Positions 7,687-14,371 of a DNA stretch of 64,000 nt are shown piece after piece; position 1 is the stretch's first letter; each line of letters begins with the position of its first letter. The stretch covers positions 3,782,001 to 3,846,000 of the forward strand of contig NZ_CP080377.1 in assembly GCF_019443505.1 (NCBI RefSeq), in the 5' to 3' direction. The DNA comes from Janthinobacterium sp. PAMC25594. GTDB taxonomy: Bacteria > Pseudomonadota > Gammaproteobacteria > Burkholderiales > Burkholderiaceae_D. Under the pieces are notes generated by a model. The model was not told the origin of the DNA and did not search any database. It saw only the letters and a list, made by a program, of their open reading frames with translations. A program made the translations under genes and the position numbers.

Positions 7687-8124
7687 CTACTGTTCGAAGT
7701 ACACTATTTCCCGACTAACGATGGGATCCTCTTCATAGTCCATGTCCACCTGAGAGCTGCCATCGACCAACTGGTATTCGAACAAGTTACGCCCATCAAC
7801 TGTCGTGCAGGCCAAAATTTTCTTAACGCGAACAATCGAATAATCAGAATTGTTAGAGTTATCCTTCGCTGCCTGCAAATGGATTCTTGCCTCGACAACA
7901 TCCCTACTACCCAAGAGCTGTAATACCTGAGCTGCGTCCGATAGTAAAAAACGAGACCAGCAACGGAAACCATCATCTTCATCGTTACGAAATTCCACAT
8001 CTAAATGTAAGAGAAGTTCATTTATAGTTACCTCGACAATCGAATGACGACGCGAACCAAAATCACCAAACATCTCGTCCGGGTTCGGGGTAACTTCCAG
8101 TGCTTTTAACGTTTTAAATAACAT
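7687..8124 (-). CDS. Hypothetical protein of the element (145 aa)
   Basis: An acidic soluble protein with no signal peptide or membrane segment and no family I recognise. It begins MLFKTLKALEVTPNPDEMFG after a GAGAG stretch that can serve as ribosome site. The middle is rich in hydrophobic-charged alternation (INELLLHLDVEFRNDEDDG) and the end in aspartate and glutamate. It is the last gene of a minus-strand series behind the secretin gene (73-bp gap) and is AT-rich like it. A role in phage assembly or regulation is possible, but nothing in the sequence says so. Confidence 0.6.
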   Translation of the reverse strand: MLFKTLKALEVTPNPDEMFGDFGSRRHSIVEVTINELLLHLDVEFRNDEDDGFRCWSRFLLSDAAQVLQLLGSRDVVEARIHLQAAKDNSNNSDYSIVRVKKILACTTVDGRNLFEYQLVDGSSQVDMDYEEDPIVSREIVYFEQ

Positions 8125-8197
8125 ACTTCTCTCTTAAGTTAAAAACTGACTACGTGAGTCAATTTAATTTCTAAAAAACCTCGGCTAAAACAAAACT

Positions 8198-9454
8198 CTA
8201 CTGCACCCCAGATGCATCGACAGTGATGCGAGTCATTTCCAAAACAAGAACGAGCTGGGACTTCCGGATACTTCTGCTCTTTGCCAGCGCGAAGGGTAAG
8301 AAAGAAAGACCCGAACGAGAATCATCCTCCTTCAGATCATCCAGACCGGCAATCACCACTACTTCACCGTCCCGTACAGTCAACGATGTACGTAGCTCAC
8401 GCTTGTTCAGCGTTGGCTGGGAATTAGCATCAATATTGACGAACGACGAGACCTGCTGAAACAGATCAATGTCAACTCCTTGATCCCTAACGACAGGTGA
8501 AATCTCAAGTATCGTTCCCGACTCTACACGGTCATATGACTGCTGGGTAGAACCGTTCTGATTCGTCATAATAGCCCCCAGGATTGAGACCTGTGACCCT
8601 GATACGAAACGGGCAGTCTTACCTGAACGCACACGCTGATATGGCGATGTAACGACCTTGAAGCGGCCGTCAGATTTTAGAGCCGAGGCAATCAGATCAA
8701 TCGAACTCGTCTTCAAGCGAAGAAAATTCTCTAAGGTATTGGTCGCGTTACCAACTTGGATCTTGCCGCCCAAAGCGGAGAGCACTAGGCCAAGTGCTGA
8801 CGTATCGTTGTCATTGCTTCCTACCTCATACATATACGCTTTGATGATAACCTCACCCACCGCCACATCAACTTGCGGGAGCATCTTTTCGAGCAACTTA
8901 ATTTCCGCTACCGGGCCGGAAAAAACAAGCGTATCACTGTCACGGTCTATCGACGCAGCAGCCGATCCAGGGGGACTGGCCACCTGCGGTGACTTATCGC
9001 CGTCGGTAGCCCGAATCGTTCGCCGCGCGGTGAACTGGCCCTTGAACAACGGCGCGAGCAGATCTACGAGATACGATCCGCCGCGGTGCTTAGGCCGATA
9101 CACGAAGACCTCCGGTTCCTCTGGTAGTGTCTCCTTTGTCTGTTTCTTGGCAATGAAATCAACACCGTTGCGACGGGCTACTTCCAAACCAAGGGAGTCG
9201 AAAAAGGACTTGATAAACAACCGCAGATCGCCTTTGGCACTGTCATAGCGAAATGACACATTACGCTGATCAATTAGCACTTCCGGATCAATAACGTAAG
9301 CCTCCTTTATGGCTTCCGCGTAAATGAGCTGCACGGCCTGCGCCACGTTCAAGCTGCGAAAGTCGAAACTCGTGTTCTGTTCAGCCCGTGGCTTGGCTAC
9401 GGCGTGAACGAGAGACGCGACGCTCAAAAGCAAGACAAAGAGAAATTTTTTCAT
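8198..9454 (-). CDS. Secretin of filamentous-phage pIV / type II secretion type
   Basis: A 418-aa outer-membrane secretin, the multimeric channel through which filamentous phages or secretion substrates leave. Signal peptide 1-18 (MKKFLFVLLLSVASLVHA). An N-terminal periplasmic N0/N1-like part (about 28-105) is followed by the secretin core (about 235-415) with VRSGKTARFVSGSQV, SGTILEISPVV and the signature DGEVVVIAGLDD. Length matches phage pIV (about 405-430 aa), not GspD or PilQ (650 or more). The gene overlaps the upstream 122-aa gene by 4 bp (ATGA), so they are co-translated. Phage Zot/pI, which normally accompanies pIV, is absent. The element may borrow host or helper-phage assembly functions; that is an inference. 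Confidence 0.88.
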   Translation of the reverse strand: MKKFLFVLLLSVASLVHAVAKPRAEQNTSFDFRSLNVAQAVQLIYAEAIKEAYVIDPEVLIDQRNVSFRYDSAKGDLRLFIKSFFDSLGLEVARRNGVDFIAKKQTKETLPEEPEVFVYRPKHRGGSYLVDLLAPLFKGQFTARRTIRATDGDKSPQVASPPGSAAASIDRDSDTLVFSGPVAEIKLLEKMLPQVDVAVGEVIIKAYMYEVGSNDNDTSALGLVLSALGGKIQVGNATNTLENFLRLKTSSIDLIASALKSDGRFKVVTSPYQRVRSGKTARFVSGSQVSILGAIMTNQNGSTQQSYDRVESGTILEISPVVRDQGVDIDLFQQVSSFVNIDANSQPTLNKRELRTSLTVRDGEVVVIAGLDDLKEDDSRSGLSFLPFALAKSRSIRKSQLVLVLEMTRITVDASGVQ

Positions 9455-9819
9455 CTCAGATTACCTACTGCAGGGCCCGGAGCTTTGGCGGACGCTACCG
9501 GTGCTGGGCGCGATGCTGGCGCGACAAGTGCTGCCCCGAATCCGCTGGAAGATTGAAGCGCCGGCACACCAGTCCACGATGTGACTTTAGCGCCGTCAAT
9601 ATCGCCCGACTGTATCAGCCCGGTATTGACGAACACTGATGGCGACTCGATGCGCACCAGGCCTGCGGTGTTCGTTAGCACTACCCACGCCCTGCCCTGC
9701 GCGTATAAATTCCCCGCAACCCTCCAGACTTCGCTATATGCAGGCGCTGGAGGCGTCGGCGCCTGATATGGAGCATTGGTAGACGTGTCTAAACCAATAA
9801 CTTGTACGGAATTCTTCAT
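9451..9819 (-). CDS. Small secretin-partner protein, possible relic of a Zot C-terminal domain
   Basis: A 122-aa protein with no signal peptide or membrane helix at its start. Residues about 30-85 (VWRVAGNLYAQGRAWVVLTN through DGAKVTSWTG) resemble, by my memory of the families, the short periplasmic beta domain near the C-terminus of inovirus Zot-like or secretin-associated proteins. The tail is rich in Ala and Pro. It overlaps the secretin gene by 4 bp. Either it is the leftover of a larger assembly ATPase that lost its P-loop domain, or a stand-alone partner. No P-loop (Walker) coding sequence remains upstream. Confidence 0.5.
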   Translation of the reverse strand: MKNSVQVIGLDTSTNAPYQAPTPPAPAYSEVWRVAGNLYAQGRAWVVLTNTAGLVRIESPSVFVNTGLIQSGDIDGAKVTSWTGVPALQSSSGFGAALVAPASRPAPVASAKAPGPAVGNLR

Positions 9820-9867
9820 GCCACACGCTCCTTTAAATCAAAGTGTTCTGAGGAACTTTATTGCCGG

Positions 9868-9927
9868 CAGCCATATAAATTTCGGCTGTCCTCGCTCCGC
9901 TGCGGGCAGGCGAAATTTGTATGGCTG
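9868..9927. other. Long DNA foldback, candidate phage packaging or origin hairpin
   Basis: CAGCCATATAAATTTCG (9868-9884) pairs with CGAAATTTGTATGGCTG (9911-9927): 16 of 17 Watson-Crick pairs plus one G-T. The 26-nt interior is itself partly self-complementary. No T-run follows, so termination is not the obvious role. Filamentous phages use such hairpins for packaging and second-strand initiation. Confidence 0.55.
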
Positions 9928-9984
9928 TGGCACGACAAAACTCAACAAATTCCCCGATGGTTTGCTGACTCCGATATACGAGCC

Positions 9985-10278
9985 TCATGCGCGTGCCTCA
10001 GTCTTACGAGGACGTCCCCGCCGCGCAGGAAGATCACCAAGCGATGACAAAGCTGTGGGATGAGCAATTGGATTCCGCTGAACAAAGCGAGCAACCCAAG
10101 CAAACACATCCTCACTCCTCCAAAGAAGGCGTTTGTTGCCTGGAAGGCGGCAAATAGGTGGCAGTACATCCGGATTGCGAGATGCATCGCTTCGCACACT
10201 TGAAGGTGACTTGTGAATAATCCTTGCGAGATCATCAACATTCAAAAGTTTCGCAGTTGGCATATTTTCATCTATCAT
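9985..10278 (-). CDS. Phage-type helix-turn-helix DNA-binding protein
   Basis: A protein of about 97 aa. The core (LLNVDDLARIIHKSPSSVRS, then GNKRLLWRSEDVFAWVARFV) has the arrangement of AlpA/excisionase-like winged helix-turn-helix proteins, and the end (ARRGRPRKTEARA) is a basic AT-hook-like tail. Such proteins act as excisionases or activators in prophages. Start is uncertain: ATG at 10278 or 10263, neither with a good ribosome site. It is divergent from the repressor gene and shares its operator region. The secretin pair lies downstream on the same strand, so it could control that transcript. Confidence 0.68.
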   Translation of the reverse strand: MIDENMPTAKLLNVDDLARIIHKSPSSVRSDASRNPDVLPPICRLPGNKRLLWRSEDVFAWVARFVQRNPIAHPTALSSLGDLPARRGRPRKTEARA

Positions 10279-10286
10279 TAGCTGTA

Positions 10287-10322
10287 GTGTGCATTTGAAT
10301 CCAATTGGTGTGCAATGCACAC
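10287..10322. promoter_or_regulatory. Repressor operator, left part (half-site and full palindrome)
   Basis: GTGTGCAATGCACAC (10308-10322) is a perfect 15-bp palindrome around a central A. A half-site GTGTGCA at 10287-10293 lies 21 bp from it centre to centre. Both sit in the divergent control region, next to the start of the helix-turn-helix gene. Confidence 0.68.
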
Positions 10323-10367
10323 ATAACAGGCGCAGATTACCACCAAGATTGTGCGAGGTCAACTAAA

Positions 10368-10398
10368 TTGTGTGCAATGCACATGATCTAGGTACAAT
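10368..10398 (+). promoter_or_regulatory. Repressor promoter with overlapping operator
   Basis: TTGTGT (10368-10373) and TACAAT (10393-10398) form a candidate -35/-10 pair with a 19-bp spacer. The palindrome TGTGCAATGCACA (10371-10383) overlaps the -35 and spacer, which suggests autorepression. Its centre is 62 bp, six helical turns, from the left operator. Confidence 0.58.
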
Positions 10399-10426
10399 CG
10401 CCATACAAATAGCAAAGGAGAAGAAG

Positions 10427-11140
10427 ATGGGACTAGGAATCGCTGACCGTTTGAAAGTAATCATCGACAGCAAAACAGACAAGAGAGGAAAGTTCGCTCA
10501 ACTTGAGTCGATAACCCCAATTACCGCAGAAAACTGGAAAAGTTTTTACTACGGACGTCAGAGACCTAACGCAGACATGATTGAAGCTATCGCGCGTGCT
10601 TGGCCTCAATACGCACTTTGGCTGGCGACTGGATATGTGGATCCTGCCTACGGACACTCGGCGCCGTCTGACCATGGTTTTCCAAAAAAGAGTATGGATC
10701 AGTCCAACACTGCTGCTTACTTTAAAGAAGTAGAAAATTACCGACGCGAAGCGCTTGCCCTAGCCGCTCGCTGGTACAAAGAGAGTTTTGATGAAGTTGA
10801 CGTGCCAAGCAGAGCTTTGACAGATAGCCTCCTTCGCTGTGCACACCTGCTAGGCATGTCTGACGAGGAGACTAAACGCACTCAAGATGCTCTAAGGAAT
10901 GTCGCAAAAGCGGAGAAGCTCAGGCGCGCAGAGATCCTTTTAAATTCGGAGATGCCGAACATTGACTACGATCAGACAGCGGCATTGGGGGAGACAATTC
11001 AGGAATTGCTCGACAAAGTGCTAACGACAGAAACCAATTCTGAGCGCAAAGAAGAGCTACAACAGAAGCTAGATGATGAACTTAAGAGATTGCAGCGCCA
11101 CGTGGACTACACTCGTGAACACTCATTAAAGTCGACCTAG
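10427..11140 (+). CDS. Phage repressor-like DNA-binding regulator
   Basis: A 237-aa protein. The start at 10427 has AGGAG 6 nt upstream. The N-terminal 75 residues form a divergent helix-turn-helix (ITAENWKSFYYGRQRPNADM then ARAWPQYALWLATGY), wording found in small phage repressors of proteobacteria. The rest (about 100-237) is helical and charged with a probable coiled coil at the end (ERKEELQQKLDDELKRLQRH), a likely dimerisation region. There is no LexA/CI-type peptidase domain. It is divergent from the small HTH gene; 13- to 15-bp palindromes in the gap are its probable operators. Role as the element's lysogeny regulator is inferred. Confidence 0.75.
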   Translation: MGLGIADRLKVIIDSKTDKRGKFAQLESITPITAENWKSFYYGRQRPNADMIEAIARAWPQYALWLATGYVDPAYGHSAPSDHGFPKKSMDQSNTAAYFKEVENYRREALALAARWYKESFDEVDVPSRALTDSLLRCAHLLGMSDEETKRTQDALRNVAKAEKLRRAEILLNSEMPNIDYDQTAALGETIQELLDKVLTTETNSERKEELQQKLDDELKRLQRHVDYTREHSLKST

Positions 11141-11184
11141 GTCACCACATTGTGCCAAATACTTGAATTTCTGTGCCTATGTGG

Positions 11185-11202
11185 TGGCACAATTTTGGCA
11201 CA
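11185..11202. repeat. Right copy of the 18-bp putative integrase arm site
   Basis: TGGCACAATTTTGGCACA, identical to 4447-4464. Further partial copies in inverted orientation follow or precede it (GTGTGCCAAAA at 11207-11217, TTGTGCCAAAT near 11150), making a cluster just inside the right att core. Confidence 0.6.
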
Positions 11203-11286
11203 GTGAGTGTGCCAAAATATGCGAAATAACGCATTACATTGCAAACCAATGCAACCGCTAAGTAGTTGATTTTTGTGGGGAAAAAC

Positions 11287-11334
11287 TGGTGCGGCTGGCG
11301 GGGATCGAACCCACGACCCTTGGCTTCGGAGGCC
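11287..11334 (-). repeat. Right attachment site within tRNA-Arg
   Basis: Second copy of the 48-bp core. It forms the 3' half of the intact tRNA-Arg gene, so the element restores the tRNA on integration. The exact identity with 4350-4397 indicates recent or conserved exchange. Confidence 0.92.
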
Positions 11335-11362
11335 AATACTCTATCCACTGAGCTACAGCCGC
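11287..11362 (-). tRNA. tRNA-Arg (anticodon CCG)
   Basis: 76 nt including an encoded CCA. The acceptor arms GCGGCTG and CAGCCGC pair perfectly; the D arm has AGCTCAGTGGATAGAG, the anticodon arm is TTGGC-CTCCGAA-GCCAA (anticodon CCG), and the T arm contains GGGTTCGATCCC. It reads CGG arginine codons. Its 3' half serves as the attachment site of the adjoining element and is duplicated at 4350-4397. Confidence 0.96.
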
Positions 11363-11561
11363 GTAGGGGGAATTTCTGAAGTGATGCGAAGGATACCGTT
11401 TTTCTTTACCTACGTCTACGGAAACTGTCGTATCGCTGGCAATTGCATGTCGCTGCTCAATTTTTGTGCCTATAATTGTGGGTTTCATAAAGGTTTACAT
11501 ACAAGCATGTAAAAATGCTACCTTACACGGCCATCAGTTTCAAATCTGGACTAAGGACATC

Positions 11562-12125
11562 ATGAGCGACGCACATAACGAACAACAATCAGCGATCAAA
11601 ACGCCTAAACAATTGCTTGCCGCCGTAGCGGGCTTCTTCCTCCTCACCGTCATCGGCATCATCTTGCTGGTGCAGTTCGTCACGGCGCAAAAACTGACGG
11701 GCGCAGGGACGGACAGCCAGTCGCCGGAAGCCATTGCCGAGCGCCTGAGCCCCGTGGCCAACGCCGGCTTTACCTTCAAGGATGCCAGCGGTCCGAAGGT
11801 GCTGCAAGGCGGCGAAGCCGTCTACACGGCCACCTGCGTGGCGTGCCATGGCGCCGGCGTGGCCGGTGCGCCGAAGTTTGGCGATGCGGGCAGCTGGTCG
11901 GCCCGCCTGGCCCAGGGCTACGATACGGTCCTGAAGCACGCCATCGAAGGCTTGCGCGCGATGCCGGCCAAGGGCGGCAATCCCGACCTCGACGATGTGG
12001 AAGTGGCGCGCGCCGTGGTCTACATGGCCAACGCTTCGGGCGGCAAGTTCAAGGAACCGGAAGTGCCGGCACCGGCCGCGGCCGCTGACGGCGCTGGCGC
12101 ACCAGCGCAAGAAGCCAAGAAATAA
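11562..12125 (+). CDS. Membrane-anchored cytochrome c5-type protein
   Basis: A 187-aa monohaem cytochrome. The start at 11562 has AAGGA 5 nt upstream. One membrane helix (about 19-42: LLAAVAGFFLLTVIGIILLV) anchors it with the haem domain in the periplasm. The haem site is CVACH (about 98-102); the axial methionine is probably in LRAMPAKGG. An Ala/Pro-rich tail follows. Proteins of this family pass electrons to terminal oxidases or accept them from bc1-type complexes. A strong terminator follows at 12180-12219, so it is probably transcribed alone. Confidence 0.9.
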   Translation: MSDAHNEQQSAIKTPKQLLAAVAGFFLLTVIGIILLVQFVTAQKLTGAGTDSQSPEAIAERLSPVANAGFTFKDASGPKVLQGGEAVYTATCVACHGAGVAGAPKFGDAGSWSARLAQGYDTVLKHAIEGLRAMPAKGGNPDLDDVEVARAVVYMANASGGKFKEPEVPAPAAAADGAGAPAQEAKK

Positions 12126-12179
12126 GCGCGATGCCGCTCAGGCGGCGCGTTGAAGCGGCCCCAGGGTTGCTTCGGATGT

Positions 12180-12219
12180 AAAAAAGCCGCCCGGTTCAAC
12201 TTGAACCGGGCGGCTTTTT
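12180..12219. terminator. Bidirectional rho-independent terminator
   Basis: 19-bp perfectly complementary arms (12181-12199 and 12201-12219) with GC core GCCGCCCGG and flanking A5/T5. It separates the convergent cytochrome and chemoreceptor genes and can serve both. Confidence 0.92.
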
Positions 12220-12238
12220 CATGTCCATGCGCGGCGCG

Positions 12239-14152
12239 CTACAGCTTGAATGCGCCGATGATCTGTTCGAGCTTGGCCGTCTGCTCCTGCATCGAATGGG
12301 CTGCCGCCGCCGCCTGCTCCACCAGCGCGGCATTTTGCTGGGTGGTGTCGTCGAGCTGGACGATGGCCTGGTTCACCTGGCCGATGCCCGTTTCCTGCTC
12401 CTGGCTGGCCAGCAGGATCTCGCCGATGATGTTGGCAACCTTGTCGGTGCCGGCGACGATGTCCTGCATGGTGGCGCCCGCCTGGTCGACCAGCTTGGTA
12501 CCGGCGTTGACGTTGTGCACCGATTCAACGATCAGCGCGCCGATTTCCTTGGCCGCCGTGGCCGAGCGGTGCGCCAGGTTGCGTACCTCGGATGCCACCA
12601 CGGCAAAGCCGCGGCCCTGCTCGCCGGCCCGGGCCGCCTCGACGGCCGCGTTCAACGCCAGGATGTTGGTCTGGAACGCGATCCCGTCGATGACGCTGAT
12701 GATGTCGGCGATTTTCTTCGACGAGTGTTCGATCGCGCCCATCGTCTCGACCACCTGCGTCACCACCGCCCCGCCCCGCGCCGCCACCTTCGAGGCGTCC
12801 AGCGCCAGCCGGTTGGCCTCCTGACCGCTGCTGACGTTCTGCCTGACCGTGCCGGTCAACTCTTCCATCGACGCGGCGGTCTGCTCGAGCGCGCTGGCCT
12901 GGCTTTCGGTGCGGGCCGACAGATCCTGGTTGCCGCTGGCGATTTCACGCGAGGCCAGCGCGATCGACGCCGTGCTGGTGCCGATTTCGCGCATCATCCG
13001 CTGCAGCCGTTCGATGAAGGCGTTGAAGCTGGCCGCCACATCGTTGAACTCGCTGCCGCCGCCGCCCGGCAGGCGCCGCGTCAGGTCGGCGTCGCCGGCC
13101 GACAGCGCGTCGATATTGCTCTTGAGTACGCCCAGGCGTCCCATGAACAGGCGGATGCTGCCGATGAACATGGCCAGCAGCAGCAGGGCGATGGGGATCT
13201 GCACCATGCCCAGCTTGCTCAAGATGCGGTCGCTTTGCTCGGTCAGCTGGCTGGTCGGCAAACCGGTCGCCAGCACCCATGGACTGCCCGGTATCGCCTT
13301 CAGGAACAGCGTGTGGGGCGTGCCGTCGCTGCGATACTCCGACTCCGCCACGCCCTGCGCGTCGAGCTTGGGCAGCAGGCGGCCGATTTCCGCCGCCATC
13401 GGCGAACTGGACGCCAGATCCTCGACTTTCTTGAGTACGATCTCGTCCTTGATATACGTACTGTTGCTGATGATCTTGCCGTCGCGCTCGACGATCAGGA
13501 TCTGGCCGTGGATCGTTTTCTCCATGTCGGCCACCAGGCGGTTGAAAAAGCCCAGCGTGACATCGATGGTGGAAACGCCGTACAACTCGTTGTCCTTGTA
13601 GATCGGCATGGCGCAGTTGGTGCGCGGCTGCGCACTGGCGTCGTCCTTGTAGGCCTTGGCCCAGTCGCAATGTCCCTTGGCCGACTTGAGCCCGCCCAGA
13701 TACCAGCTCTGCTCGAAGTACTTCAACGATTCCGGCGAGTTCCAGTGCGTGTTGACGACCAGTTTGTTGGAAGCGTCGCGGGCGAAAAAGGTGCTGAACT
13801 TGTCGCGCTCGGGATCGCGCTTTTTCGGCAGCGGCCAGATGCCGCCGCCAAACACATTCGGGTCGGAATACTGGTCGACCAGTCCCGGCAGCAGGACGTC
13901 GATCGCGGCGCTGTCCATCAGCGCCACCGTCTGGGTGATGCTGCGCTGCTGCGCCTCCACCTGTCGCAGCTGCTCGGTAATCCTGGTGGAAATTTTGCTG
14001 ACGTCAAAACCGACCACCATGCCCTCGGTGCGTTTCAAATCCGGCGTGACGAAAAAATGGATGACGGCCAGGGTCATGACCAGCAACACCACAAAAACAA
14101 GACTGAACACGGTGATAAAACGGGCTTGGCTGGTACGAAATATGTCTCTCAC
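12239..14152 (-). CDS. Methyl-accepting chemotaxis protein with Cache sensor domain
   Basis: A 637-aa transmembrane chemoreceptor. TM1 (about 12-36) and TM2 (about 305-325) flank a periplasmic Cache-type domain with [15 protein letters not shown] and [13 protein letters not shown]; ligand unknown. HAMP follows (about 330-380, [16 protein letters not shown]) and then the signalling domain with the hairpin tip [20 protein letters not shown]. It should signal to CheA/CheW. Start: GTG at 14152 with AAGGAA 6 nt upstream; an upstream GTG at 14176 lacks a ribosome site. It ends IIGAFKL, without the CheR-binding NWETF pentapeptide, so it would depend on other receptors or direct methylation. No chemotaxis genes are adjacent. 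Confidence 0.93.
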   Translation of the reverse strand: MRDIFRTSQARFITVFSLVFVVLLVMTLAVIHFFVTPDLKRTEGMVVGFDVSKISTRITEQLRQVEAQQRSITQTVALMDSAAIDVLLPGLVDQYSDPNVFGGGIWPLPKKRDPERDKFSTFFARDASNKLVVNTHWNSPESLKYFEQSWYLGGLKSAKGHCDWAKAYKDDASAQPRTNCAMPIYKDNELYGVSTIDVTLGFFNRLVADMEKTIHGQILIVERDGKIISNSTYIKDEIVLKKVEDLASSSPMAAEIGRLLPKLDAQGVAESEYRSDGTPHTLFLKAIPGSPWVLATGLPTSQLTEQSDRILSKLGMVQIPIALLLLAMFIGSIRLFMGRLGVLKSNIDALSAGDADLTRRLPGGGGSEFNDVAASFNAFIERLQRMMREIGTSTASIALASREIASGNQDLSARTESQASALEQTAASMEELTGTVRQNVSSGQEANRLALDASKVAARGGAVVTQVVETMGAIEHSSKKIADIISVIDGIAFQTNILALNAAVEAARAGEQGRGFAVVASEVRNLAHRSATAAKEIGALIVESVHNVNAGTKLVDQAGATMQDIVAGTDKVANIIGEILLASQEQETGIGQVNQAIVQLDDTTQQNAALVEQAAAAAHSMQEQTAKLEQIIGAFKL

Positions 14153-14302
14153 AATGTTTCCTTTTTGATGACACACGGGGCGTTATACAGGTTTATTATT
14201 GTTTTCATCCAGATATAGGCGCTTCAATCTTCGTTGTCAACGAGCAAGGAAAATCGTCGGCGATGCGCGCAACACTTCGCTGTGCCCGGCATGCCAGCAA
14301 GC

Positions 14303-14338
14303 AAAAAAAATGCCGCCCGGCGCGAACCGGGCGGCATT
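14303..14338 (-). terminator. Rho-independent terminator of the first M13 peptidase gene
   Basis: Minus-strand hairpin AATGCCGCCCGG/CCGGGCGGCATT with a 6-nt loop, followed by T8. It lies 34 bp past the stop codon at 14372. Confidence 0.9.
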
Positions 14339-14371
14339 GCTAGCGTATTTCTGTCAAGCCGAAAAAATGGC

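Larger units (their letters stand above)
4350..11334. mobile_element. tRNA-Arg-integrated element, inovirus-like remnant or satellite
   Basis: About 7.0 kb bounded by an exact 48-bp direct repeat (4350-4397 and 11287-11334) equal to the 3' half of tRNA-Arg(CCG). The intact tRNA is on the right; the left copy is the displaced 3' end. The integrase gene sits just inside the left end. Cargo is a Doc toxin module, a filamentous-phage-like secretin, regulators and hairpins; base composition is more AT-rich than the flanks. I see no replication initiator, coat protein, Zot/pI ATPase, or tail and head genes. The secretin and the phage-type repressor point to an inovirus origin. Whether it can still excise is unknown. 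Confidence 0.88.

Noticed and set aside
12221..14218. 665-codon open frame antisense to the chemoreceptor
   Set aside because: High GC at third positions leaves the opposite strand open. The translation lacks any domain and is His/Arg/Gln-rich, whereas the chemoreceptor frame has full HAMP and signalling motifs.
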